Of a DNA stretch of 64,000 nt, positions 39,559-48,448 are shown one piece after another. Both the position numbers and the translations under genes were made by a program. The stretch is from Beutenbergia cavernae DSM 12333 (GTDB lineage Bacteria; Actinomycetota; Actinomycetes; Actinomycetales; Beutenbergiaceae). The stretch is taken from assembly GCF_000023105.1 (NCBI RefSeq), contig NC_012669.1, forward strand, positions 3,411,025 through 3,475,024, in the 5' to 3' direction. Within the stretch, counting starts at the first letter, position 1; each line of letters starts with the position of its first letter. The notes under the pieces were generated by a model. It was not told where the DNA came from, ran no database searches, and saw nothing but the letters and a program-made list of their open reading frames with translations.

Positions 39559-40905
39559 TCACCACGGCGACAGCAGCACGGTCTCCAGGAGGAGGGCGGT
39601 TCCGCCCTGCGCGACGAGCCAGCCGCGGATCCGCGCCCGACCGGACCCGCCGCCGACCGCGCCGGCGCCGGCGCCGTCGCCACCGAGCGTCGCCGCCGCC
39701 GGAAGGACCCAGAACGCCAGCGGCAACCAGATGCGCTCCACCTCGCCGCGTTCGAAGCCCCCCAGCGCGCCGATCAGCGCGGCGACGACCGCCACAGCCA
39801 CCAGCGCCCGCGCAGCTCTGGGCAGGCGCCGCCACCGCGCGAGGCCGCCCACCCCGGCCGGGCCCACGAGCACCGCGAGGAGCACGAGATCGACGACGAG
39901 GAAGTACCAGTAGGGGCGGCCCGTACCGGTGCCGGCGTTCCACTCCGCGTGGGTCGCGGCGACGCCGTCCCAGATCCAGAACCCTGCGGCACCCCATGCC
40001 AGCACGGCGACGAGCACCAGCGCGCCGGCCGCGAGCGTCGGCCCCCAGCGCCGCGTGACGAACGCGGGGACGAGCGCCAGGAGCCCCATGGGGAGCAGTC
40101 CGTAGGACAGGAACGGGCACAGCCCGAGCAGCATGCCCGCTCCCACCGTGGCGACGTTCCGCACCCACGGCGGCTCCGCCGTCGTCGCGATCGCCAGCAG
40201 CGCCACCCCCCAGGTGAGGACGGCCGCGAAGAAGGCGTCCGGCGACGTCGCGATCCACAGGGCCGCAGGCGCGAGCACCGCCGCCGGCAGGGCGCGCCGG
40301 GCGACCAGCTCCCCGTCGCGACCGCCCAGTCGGCGCAGCGTCACCGCGACGGCGACGACACAGCTGCTGCCCGCGAGCACGATCAGGGCGGCGGCGCACC
40401 ACTCGCCGCCCAGCCCGATCCGGTCCATCGCCGCGAGGATCACCACGAGGCCGGGCGGGTGGCCGCGCACGTGCAGCGGGTACTCCGCGATCCGGTCGGT
40501 GAACGTGCGCACGAACGCGCCCAGGTCCTCGCGCGCGAGAGGCACCGCCGCCAGGTAGTCGTTCGCGTTCCGCAGGGGCTCGACGAGCGTCGTGAAGCGC
40601 TGCGTCCACGCGAGCACGACGCACCAGAGCAGGGACGTGCCCCAGCCGGCGAGCAGGAGCGCCGGCCATCGCAGCGTCAGCGAGACCCGGGGACCGAACG
40701 CCACCACCGCCGCCAGGATCGCCACGGCCACCGCCGTCGCCCAGCCCCACCGCACCGCCCACCATCCGGTGAACGGCTCCGCGCCGGTGAGTAGCGAGAC
40801 GCCCGGAACGCCGTCGAGCTCCCGGCCCCACAGCCACAGCAGCCAGACCGCGAGCGCCAGCCCGCCGACGACGGCGAGCGGCTGCCACACGACACGGGCG
40901 CGCAC
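39559..40905 (-). CDS. Polytopic membrane glycosyltransferase-like protein (GT-C fold candidate)
   Basis: This 448-residue protein has about ten to eleven hydrophobic helices. The first loop contains DRIAEYPLHVRGHPPGLVVIL after RNANDYLAAVPL, reminiscent of the acidic/His loop of lipid-phosphate-sugar-dependent mannosyl- or arabinosyltransferases, but no diagnostic motif is certain. It could glycosylate cell-wall polymers or proteins with sugars made by the nearby epimerase/GT2 genes (inference). It lies between the LLM gene (converging, seven bases apart) and glmS. Confidence 0.8.
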   Translation of the reverse strand: MRARVVWQPLAVVGGLALAVWLLWLWGRELDGVPGVSLLTGAEPFTGWWAVRWGWATAVAVAILAAVVAFGPRVSLTLRWPALLLAGWGTSLLWCVVLAWTQRFTTLVEPLRNANDYLAAVPLAREDLGAFVRTFTDRIAEYPLHVRGHPPGLVVILAAMDRIGLGGEWCAAALIVLAGSSCVVAVAVTLRRLGGRDGELVARRALPAAVLAPAALWIATSPDAFFAAVLTWGVALLAIATTAEPPWVRNVATVGAGMLLGLCPFLSYGLLPMGLLALVPAFVTRRWGPTLAAGALVLVAVLAWGAAGFWIWDGVAATHAEWNAGTGTGRPYWYFLVVDLVLLAVLVGPAGVGGLARWRRLPRAARALVAVAVVAALIGALGGFERGEVERIWLPLAFWVLPAAATLGGDGAGAGAVGGGSGRARIRGWLVAQGGTALLLETVLLSPW

Positions 40906-40954
40906 CGGCGACGTCCTACTCCGGCCCGGGCGGGAGTGCTACCGGAACGGGCAT

Positions 40955-42802
40955 CTACTCGACGGTGACGGACTTCGCGAGGTTGCGCGGCTGGTCGACG
41001 TCGAGGCCCTTCGCCCCGGCCAGTTCGCACGCGAAGATCTGCAGCGGCACGACCGTGACGAGCGGCGCGAGGAGCGTCGGCACCTGCGGCACCCGGAACA
41101 CGACGTCGGCGTACGGCACGACCGCCTCGTCGCCGTCCTCCGCGATCACGAGCGTCCGTGCCCCGCGCGCGCGCACCTCCTGGATGTTCGACACGACCTT
41201 GGAGTGCAGCACGTCCCGCCCGCGCGGCGACGGGACGACGACGAACACCGGCTGCCCCTCCTCGACCAGCGCGATCGGCCCGTGCTTGAGCTCGCCCGCC
41301 GCGAACCCCTCCGCGTGGATGTACGCGAGCTCCTTGAGCTTGAGCGCCCCCTCGAGCGCCACCGGGTACCCGACGTGCCGGCCGAGGAACAGCACCGTCG
41401 GCTCGTCCTTCATCGCGACGGCGACGTCGCGGACCTCGTCCCACGCGTCCAGCACCCGCTGGATCCCGTCGGGCAGCTCGTGGAGCTGGGCGAGGATCTC
41501 CTTCAGCTCGTCCGGGAACTTGTTCCCGCGGATCTGCGCCAGGTACAGGCCGAGCACGTAGCACGCGGTGATCTGCGCGATGAACGCCTTCGTGGACGCC
41601 ACGGCTACCTCGGGCCCGGCGTGCGTGTAGAGGACGGCGTCGGACTCGCGCGGGATCGTCGACCCGTGCGTGTTCACGATCGCGAGCACCGTCGCGCCCT
41701 GCTCCCGCGCGTGCCGCACGGCCATGATCGTGTCCATCGTCTCGCCGGACTGCGAGATCGCGACGACGAGCGTCCGCGAGTCCACGATCGGGTCGCGGTA
41801 GCGGAACTCGTGCGCGAGCTCGACCTCCACCGGGATCCGGCACCAGTGCTCGATCGCGTACTTCGCGACGTGCCCGGCGTACGCTGCCGTCCCGCACGCG
41901 ACGACGACGATCTTGTCGACGGCGCGCAGCACGGCCTCGGAGATGCGCAGCTCGTCGAGCACGAGGGCGCCGGACGGATCGGTCCGCCCCAGCAGCGTGT
42001 CGGCGACGGCGTGCGGCTGCTCGTGGATCTCCTTCGCCATGAAGCTGGGGTACCCGCCCTTGACGGCGGCGCTCGCGTCCCAGTCGACGGTGAACTCGCG
42101 CGGCGTCACCGGCGCCCCCGCGGCGTCCGTCACGGTGACGCTCTCGGCGCTGATCGTGACGATCTCGTCCTGCCCGAGCTCGAGCGCCGTCGACGTGTGC
42201 GCGATGAACGCGGCGACGTCGCTGCCGAGGTAGTTCTCGCCGTCGCCCAGGCCGACGACGAGCGGCGAGTTCCGCCGGGCGCCCACCACGGTGCCGGGCT
42301 CGGAGGCGTGCACCGCCAGCAGGGTGAACGCTCCCTCCAGCCGTCCGACGACGGCACGCATCGCCTCGGTCAGCGATCCGTCGTAGGCGGCGGCGAGCAG
42401 GTGGGCGACGACCTCCGTGTCCGTCTCGGACGCGAACGCGGCGCCGTCGGCCTCGAGCTCGGTGCGCAGCGCCGCGAAGTTCTCGATGATGCCGTTGTGG
42501 ATGACGGCGACGTCCCCCGCGAGGTGCGGGTGCGCGTTGACGTCGTTCGGGGCGCCGTGCGTGGCCCACCGGGTGTGCCCGATCGCGGCCGTCGCCGGCG
42601 GCAGGGGGTGCTCCGTGAGGTCGTCGAGCAGGTTGGTCAGCTTGCCCGCCCGCTTCGCGCTCGCGATCCCCTGCGGCGTCACGAGGGCGACGCCGGCCGA
42701 GTCGTACCCGCGGTACTCCAGGCGTCCGAGCCCACCGAGCACGACCTCGAGAGGGCGCTGCGACGGCGCCGCGGCGCCCACGTACCCGACGATTCCACAC
42801 AT
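40955..42802 (-). CDS. glmS: Glutamine-fructose-6-phosphate aminotransferase GlmS
   Basis: This 615-residue enzyme has the N-terminal glutaminase with catalytic C2 (MCGIVGYVG), GHTRWATHG and GDGENYLGSD, then two SIS domains (VVACGTAAYAGHVAKYAIEHW, VAISQSGETMDT, NTHGSTIPRESDAVLYTHAGPEVAVASTKAF) and the C-terminus NLAKSVTVE that reaches the active site. It makes glucosamine-6-phosphate for peptidoglycan. TACGCT (minus strand, 42815-42810) ends seven bases before the ATG, suggesting a leaderless transcript; no glmS ribozyme structure fits the 55-base gap upstream. Confidence 0.98.
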   Translation of the reverse strand: MCGIVGYVGAAAPSQRPLEVVLGGLGRLEYRGYDSAGVALVTPQGIASAKRAGKLTNLLDDLTEHPLPPATAAIGHTRWATHGAPNDVNAHPHLAGDVAVIHNGIIENFAALRTELEADGAAFASETDTEVVAHLLAAAYDGSLTEAMRAVVGRLEGAFTLLAVHASEPGTVVGARRNSPLVVGLGDGENYLGSDVAAFIAHTSTALELGQDEIVTISAESVTVTDAAGAPVTPREFTVDWDASAAVKGGYPSFMAKEIHEQPHAVADTLLGRTDPSGALVLDELRISEAVLRAVDKIVVVACGTAAYAGHVAKYAIEHWCRIPVEVELAHEFRYRDPIVDSRTLVVAISQSGETMDTIMAVRHAREQGATVLAIVNTHGSTIPRESDAVLYTHAGPEVAVASTKAFIAQITACYVLGLYLAQIRGNKFPDELKEILAQLHELPDGIQRVLDAWDEVRDVAVAMKDEPTVLFLGRHVGYPVALEGALKLKELAYIHAEGFAAGELKHGPIALVEEGQPVFVVVPSPRGRDVLHSKVVSNIQEVRARGARTLVIAEDGDEAVVPYADVVFRVPQVPTLLAPLVTVVPLQIFACELAGAKGLDVDQPRNLAKSVTVE

Positions 42803-42857
42803 GGCGCTCAGCGTAACCGCGCGGACCGCGATCCCCGGTCGAGGCCGGTGGCCGGCG

Positions 42858-45605
42858 TCACATGCCGTCGAACGCGGGCAGGTCCTCGGGCGGCTCGCCC
42901 CGCATGACCTCGTCGGCGTCCTCCCGCGTGATCCGGCCGAGCTCGATCAGCAGCTCGAGCGAGTCCCACCGCTTCTCTCGCGCGTGTGCCGACCGGCCGA
43001 CGGCGTCGAGCGCGTTCGCGTGGTTCCACAGGTACAGCGCCGCGTAGGAGGAGATGCCGAGCCGCCGGAACTCCGCGACGCCCTCCTCGTACAGGGGCAG
43101 CGCCTGCTCCGAGCGGCCGGCGCGACGGTGGTTGACCGCGATCCCGACGAGGTGCTGCGCCCGGGTGAGGTCTCCGACCCGGTCGAGGTCGGCGGCGTAC
43201 AGCGCGATCGCGTCCTCGTACCGCCCGAGCGCAGCCACTGTCTTCGCCATGTTCGCCCGGACCACCGGGACCGTGTGGTCGAAGCGCCCGGCGAGCGCCA
43301 GCGAGAGTCCTTCCTCCTGCGCCGACAGCGCCGCCTCGAGCCGACCGGCCTTGAGATGACTGGACCCGATCTGGTCCAGGGCGGCGACCGCGAGCTCGCC
43401 GTCGCCGAGCGTGCGAGCACCGGCGAGCGCCCGCTCCCCGTAGCCGAGAGTGACCTCCGGATCGGTGCCGACCGAGGCCGCGTCGAACAGCATGAGCACG
43501 TCCGCACGGGTCAGGGGCGGACGCGCGGACGTGAACGGCAGGAACAACCGATCGGCGACGGCGTACATCATCTTCGCCTTCAGCACGACCGTGAGCGGGG
43601 TGAGCAGGGCCGCGACGTCGGTCCGGTCGCCACCGTGCGCGAGCGCCGCATCCGCCACGGCCTCCACGTTCCCGATCTCCGAGCGCGCCCACCCGGCCGC
43701 GGCCGCGCCGTCGGCGAACTCCACGGCGAGCTCGCCCGCGGGGTCCACGGGCGGGACGAGGGAGAACCGGACCGCCCAGGTCCGGCGGTTCGTCGCTCGC
43801 GCGACCGACTGCGCCGATGCGAGGTAGTGGGCGTACAGACGGCGGACGGCGAGGCGCCGTTCCTCAGGCGCCAGACGTGCGTCCGCGTGCTCGCGGCCCA
43901 CGAGGCGCACCAGGTCGTGCCAGCGGTACCGCTCCTCGGCGTCCACGTCGAGGAGTCGCGCGAGCGCGAGGTCGTCGAGCCGGCGTCGCGCGACGCCGAG
44001 CGGGAGGTCCGCGAGCCGCGCAGCCGCGGCCGGCGTCACCCACGTCAGACCGACGAGACCGAGGAGCGCGAAGAGGCGGCGGCCGTCGTCGTCCAGCGCC
44101 TCCAGCCCGACGGCGAGGCTCGACCGGACGGCGACCTCGTCCAGGGCCAGCTCGTCGAGCCGGGCCTGCGAGTCGTCGAGCCGGTCCGCGAACACGCCGA
44201 GCCGGCGGGCCGGCGTGGCGGCCAGGCGCGCGCCGGCGATCCGCACCGCGAGCGGCAGGTGGGCGCACGCGGCGACGATCCGCGCCGCGGCCTCGGGCTC
44301 CGCGCCGACGCGCTCCGGTCCGACGAGCCCCGCGAGCACCTCGAGGGCGTCGGCAGGGCTGAGGACGTCGAGGTGGCGACGCGCATCGGACCGGCCGAGC
44401 CCACCGAGCACCGGACGCGAGGTGACGACGACGGCGGAACCTCCCGCCGGGACGAGCTGACGGACCTGGGTGGCGGAGGCGGCGTCGTCGAGCACCACGA
44501 GCACCCGGGTGGCGGCCGTCCGGGTCCGGTACTCCGCGACCGTCCGGTCCAGGTCGGACGACGTGGCGCCCCCGAGCGCCGCGACGAACCGCTCTAGCAC
44601 GACCGCCGGGTCGCGGGGAGCGACGCCGGGCGTCGCGCCGCGGAGGTTGACGTACAGGACACCTCCGTCGAACTCCTCGGCGACGGCGTGCGCCACCTCG
44701 ATCGCGAGCGCCGACTTCCCGACGCCGCCCGGTCCGTCGACCGTCACGACGCCGCCGCGACGCACGCACGCCACGAGCTCCGCGACGTCGCCGTCGCGAC
44801 CCGCGAACGCCGGGTCGCGCGGCGGCAGCTCCGCCGGCCGGGCGACGTCGCGGTGACGCACCGCGGCCGGGGGCGCCGACAGCGCGGCGTCCTCCGTGAG
44901 GATCGCGTGCTCCAGGTCCCGAATCGTCGCACCCGGCTCGACGCCCAGCTCCTCGACGAGCAGGGCACGCGTGGTCCGGTAGGTCTCGAGCGCGTCGGCG
45001 GTCCGGCCGGCGCGATAGAGCGCGAGCATGAGCTGCGCCGCGAGCCCCTCGTGCAGCGGGTGCTCCGCCACGGCGGCGACCAGGTCACCGACCAGGTCAC
45101 CGGAGCGGCCGGCGTCGAGCGCCGCCGAGAATCGCGCCGTGACGCCGTCGAGATAGGTCTCCCGCAGACGCGCGGCCCCGAGCGCGAGCGTCGGCGAGTC
45201 CGCCGCCCACGGCGTGTACGGCTCTCCGCGCCACAGCCGCAGGGCCTCGCCGAGCGACGCCTCGCGTGCCCGGGCGTCCTGCGCCGACCCCCGGCCGCGC
45301 AGCACCGCCTCGAACGCCTCGGCGTCGACCTCGGCGGTCTCGGCGCGGAGCCGGTACCCGCCCGGCTCCAGCAGCACGCGGTCGGGGCCGAGCCGCCGGC
45401 GCAGCCGGTGCACGAGGACCTGGAGCGCAGCACGCGTGCCGGTCCCGTCCGGCCAGATCTCCCCGAGCAGCCGCTCGAAGCCGGCGGGATGCGGCCGCGC
45501 GTCCACCAGCAGCGCGAGCAGCACCTGCGAACGACCGGGCGGCAGGCGCACCGCGGCGCCGTCGTCGCCGCGCACCTCGACCGGACCGAGGACGCCGAAC
45601 CACAC
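42858..45605 (-). CDS. AfsR/SARP-type regulator: OmpR-HTH, BTAD, NB-ARC, TPR (paralog A)
   Basis: This 915-residue STAND regulator has a winged-helix DNA-binding domain (about residues 1-90), a BTAD domain (about 95-235; [53 protein letters not shown]), an NB-ARC ATPase (P-loop [10 protein letters not shown] 291-300, Walker-[10 protein letters not shown], sensor VVVTSRP) and a C-terminal TPR array. The ARC2 motif reads WHDLVRLV instead of MHD. GGAGG sits seven bases before the GTG. It ends 55 bases upstream of glmS and lies 56 bases after paralog B on the same strand. Target genes are unknown. Confidence 0.93.
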   Translation of the reverse strand: MWFGVLGPVEVRGDDGAAVRLPPGRSQVLLALLVDARPHPAGFERLLGEIWPDGTGTRAALQVLVHRLRRRLGPDRVLLEPGGYRLRAETAEVDAEAFEAVLRGRGSAQDARAREASLGEALRLWRGEPYTPWAADSPTLALGAARLRETYLDGVTARFSAALDAGRSGDLVGDLVAAVAEHPLHEGLAAQLMLALYRAGRTADALETYRTTRALLVEELGVEPGATIRDLEHAILTEDAALSAPPAAVRHRDVARPAELPPRDPAFAGRDGDVAELVACVRRGGVVTVDGPGGVGKSALAIEVAHAVAEEFDGGVLYVNLRGATPGVAPRDPAVVLERFVAALGGATSSDLDRTVAEYRTRTAATRVLVVLDDAASATQVRQLVPAGGSAVVVTSRPVLGGLGRSDARRHLDVLSPADALEVLAGLVGPERVGAEPEAAARIVAACAHLPLAVRIAGARLAATPARRLGVFADRLDDSQARLDELALDEVAVRSSLAVGLEALDDDGRRLFALLGLVGLTWVTPAAAARLADLPLGVARRRLDDLALARLLDVDAEERYRWHDLVRLVGREHADARLAPEERRLAVRRLYAHYLASAQSVARATNRRTWAVRFSLVPPVDPAGELAVEFADGAAAAGWARSEIGNVEAVADAALAHGGDRTDVAALLTPLTVVLKAKMMYAVADRLFLPFTSARPPLTRADVLMLFDAASVGTDPEVTLGYGERALAGARTLGDGELAVAALDQIGSSHLKAGRLEAALSAQEEGLSLALAGRFDHTVPVVRANMAKTVAALGRYEDAIALYAADLDRVGDLTRAQHLVGIAVNHRRAGRSEQALPLYEEGVAEFRRLGISSYAALYLWNHANALDAVGRSAHAREKRWDSLELLIELGRITREDADEVMRGEPPEDLPAFDGM

Positions 45606-45661
45606 CTCAGGCCTCCGATCCTGCCGGGCCGCTGCGCGGCCGACGCCGGCGCGTGGCCCGG

Positions 45662-48448
45662 TCAGATCTGGCGGAAGACATCGAGCTCCTCGGGTTCGTC
45701 CGGCGGGTCGTCCGCGAGGATCCGGTCGGCCTCCTCGGCGGTGATCCGTCCGACGCCGACGACGAGGTCGAGGGAGCGCCGTCGAAGCTCCTGAGCCTCG
45801 TCGAGGCGCCCGAGCCGCTTCACGGCTGACGCGTGGTGCCAGGTGTAGATGGCGACGAGCAGGGTGTGCCCGGAGCGAGTGAGCTGCTCGATCGCGTCGG
45901 AGTAGAGCGGGAGCGCCGCCTCGGGCCGCCCCACGGCCAGATGGCTCCCCGCGAGGCGCCCGAGATGATGGGCACGCAGCCGTCCCTCGAGACCCTCCAG
46001 CTGACTCTCGAGGAGCGTGACCGCCTCCTCGTGCCGGCCGAGGTGCCCGAGCGACTTCGCGAGGTTCGGCATGACCGTGCGCCGGGCGTGCTCGAGGCCC
46101 GCTCCCGTGGCGATGTCGACGGCCTCGCGGTACCGCTCGAGGGCGTCGGTGTGCCTGCCGTCCCGGGTGAGCCCGATCGCCAGGACGTTGAGGCAGTGCG
46201 CGACCATCTCGTCGTCGCCCAGCGCCCGCGCCGCGGCCAGCGGCCGCTCGGCGGCCCGAGCCATGGCACCCGGTGCCTCACGCATGACGGCGGAGTCCAG
46301 CAGCATGAGCACGTCGGCCCTCGTCCGCGCGTCGGGCGCCTCGACGAAGGGGACGTAGAGCTCCGCCGCCGAGGCTCCCATCCCCTGACTGCGGATCGCC
46401 GCGAAGAGCGGAGCCAGGAGCGCCGCGACGTCGCTCCGGTCGTGGGTGGCGGCGAGCGTCGCCTGCGCGACGGCGGCGACTGTCGCGATCTCGCCGGTTA
46501 CCCAGTGGGCGGCGGCGATGCCGTCGGCGACGGTCACCGGCAGGTCGGCCTGGGGATCGGTCTCCTCACCGAGGGCGAGCCGCACCTCCCAGACGTCGGG
46601 GTCCATCGCCAGTGCCACGGCTCGCGCAGACGCGAGGTAGTGCCGGTACAGGCGGAGGACGGCCGCGCGGCGCTGCTCGTCGTCGAGGGCCGCCGTCGCC
46701 CGTTCGCCGGCGACGAGGCGCACCAGGTCGTGCATGGCGAACGTCTCGTCCCCGAGCTCCACGAGCATGCGCGCCCGCGCGAGGTCGTCCAACCGGCGGC
46801 GGGCCACGCCGAGCGGCAGGTCCGCGAGGCGCGCGACCGCGGCGGCCGTCACGCTCGGCAACGGGACGACGCCGAGATACGCGAACAGCGTGGCCGCCTC
46901 CCCGGAGACCGCCGACAGACCGAGCTCGAGGGACGAGCGCACCGCGAGGTCGTCGGCCGCCAGCTCGTCCAGCCGCGCCCGCGAGTCACCGAGCCGCTCG
47001 GCCGTCGCGGCGAGGCGCCGACGCGGCGCACCGAGCAGCTGGGCGCCGACGATCCGGATCGCCAGTGGCAACCGCCCGCAGGCCGCGACGATCTTGGCCG
47101 CGGCCTCGGGCTCGGCCCCGACCCGGTCGTCCTCGAGGATCTGCGCCAGCATGCGGACGCCCACCTCCTCGTCGACGACGTCCAGGTGCACGCGGGCGGA
47201 AGCGGTGAAGCCCGTGAGCACGGGACGCGACGTCACCACCGCCGCGGACCCGTCGCCGGGCAGGAGCGGCTGCACCTGCGCGGGCGAGGCGGCGTCGTCG
47301 AGCACGACGAGCACCCCCGCGCCGGTGGTCCTGGTACGGAGCTCGGCGGCGGCGTCGTCGACGTCCCCGGTGCCCGCCGTCGTGACGCCCAACGCGTGCA
47401 GGAACCGCTCCAGCACCACCGCCGGGTCGCGCGCGGTCACGCCGGGTGTGGCGCCGCGCAGGTTCGCGTAGAGGACCCCGCCCGGAAACTCCTCGGCGAC
47501 GGCGTGTGCGGCGTGCAGCGCGAGCGCGGACTTCCCGACTCCGCCGGGTCCGTCGATCGCGACCACGCGCCCGCCGTTCGTCAGCGCCCGGGTGAGGACC
47601 GCGACGTCGTCGTCGCGACCGACGAACGCCGGGTCCGACGGCGGCAGCTGCGCCGGGCGGACCGGCGCATCCGGACGCGCGAACGGCGCCGGCGGGGCCG
47701 AGAGCACCGGGTCCTCGACCAGGATCGCCTGCTCCAGGTCCCGCAGCTCCGTCCCCGGCTCCAACCCCAGCTCCTCCACCAGCACGCCGCGCGCCGTCCG
47801 GTAGGCGTCCAGCGCGTCGGCGGTGCGCCCCGACCGGTACAGCGCCAGCATCAGCTGCGCGTGGAACCTCTCCCGCAACGGGTGCGCCGCCACCACCTCA
47901 CGCAGCTCCCCCACGAGCTCCGCAGACCGGCCGAGCGCCAGCGACGCCGAGAACCGCGCCTCCTCGGCGTCCAGCCGATGACCCTCGAGCCGGACCGCCT
48001 CCGTCGCGAGCGTCTCGCTCTCCAGGCCGATCCCGTCGTAGGCCGACCCGCGCCACAGCGCAAGTGCCCCCTCCAGCGTGGCGATCGCCCGCGCCGGATC
48101 GAGGTCGACGTCGGACCACGCGGCCTGCACCGCCTCCACGAACACGACGGCGTCCACGTCCCCGGGGTCCGCGACCAACCGGTACCCGCTCACGTCGAGG
48201 ACGAGGCGGTCCTCCCCGATCCGACGCCGCAACCGGTGGACGATCACCTGGAGCGCCGAACGCGACCCGTCACCCCCCGGCCACAGATCCTCCACCAGCG
48301 CGTCCACCGGGACCGGCCGCGGCACCGCCGCCACCAGACGCGCCAGGAGCAGCCGCTGCCGACCCGCCGGGACCGGCACCAGCCCGCCGCCCCCGTCGTC
48401 GTCGTCGATGACGCCCAGCTCGCCGAGCACCTCGTACCGCACGCTCAC
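45662..48448 (-). CDS. AfsR/SARP-type regulator: OmpR-HTH, BTAD, NB-ARC, TPR (paralog B)
   Basis: This 928-residue paralog has the same order: winged helix ([12 protein letters not shown]...SRSALQVIVHRLRRRIG), BTAD ([47 protein letters not shown]), NB-ARC with [16 protein letters not shown] and intact MHDLVRLV, then TPRs and the ending PPDEPEELDVF. It has an Asp/Gly-rich insert in the winged helix. The GTG at 48448 overlaps the stop of paralog C by four bases (GTGA), so B and C are translationally coupled. Sequence in frame upstream of 48448 is shadow of paralog C. Confidence 0.93.
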   Translation of the reverse strand: MSVRYEVLGELGVIDDDDGGGGLVPVPAGRQRLLLARLVAAVPRPVPVDALVEDLWPGGDGSRSALQVIVHRLRRRIGEDRLVLDVSGYRLVADPGDVDAVVFVEAVQAAWSDVDLDPARAIATLEGALALWRGSAYDGIGLESETLATEAVRLEGHRLDAEEARFSASLALGRSAELVGELREVVAAHPLRERFHAQLMLALYRSGRTADALDAYRTARGVLVEELGLEPGTELRDLEQAILVEDPVLSAPPAPFARPDAPVRPAQLPPSDPAFVGRDDDVAVLTRALTNGGRVVAIDGPGGVGKSALALHAAHAVAEEFPGGVLYANLRGATPGVTARDPAVVLERFLHALGVTTAGTGDVDDAAAELRTRTTGAGVLVVLDDAASPAQVQPLLPGDGSAAVVTSRPVLTGFTASARVHLDVVDEEVGVRMLAQILEDDRVGAEPEAAAKIVAACGRLPLAIRIVGAQLLGAPRRRLAATAERLGDSRARLDELAADDLAVRSSLELGLSAVSGEAATLFAYLGVVPLPSVTAAAVARLADLPLGVARRRLDDLARARMLVELGDETFAMHDLVRLVAGERATAALDDEQRRAAVLRLYRHYLASARAVALAMDPDVWEVRLALGEETDPQADLPVTVADGIAAAHWVTGEIATVAAVAQATLAATHDRSDVAALLAPLFAAIRSQGMGASAAELYVPFVEAPDARTRADVLMLLDSAVMREAPGAMARAAERPLAAARALGDDEMVAHCLNVLAIGLTRDGRHTDALERYREAVDIATGAGLEHARRTVMPNLAKSLGHLGRHEEAVTLLESQLEGLEGRLRAHHLGRLAGSHLAVGRPEAALPLYSDAIEQLTRSGHTLLVAIYTWHHASAVKRLGRLDEAQELRRRSLDLVVGVGRITAEEADRILADDPPDEPEELDVFRQI

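Noticed and set aside
42803-42857. glmS ribozyme or riboswitch upstream of glmS
   Set aside because: The gap is only 55 bases and contains a promoter with a start seven bases from the -10; no room for the ribozyme fold.
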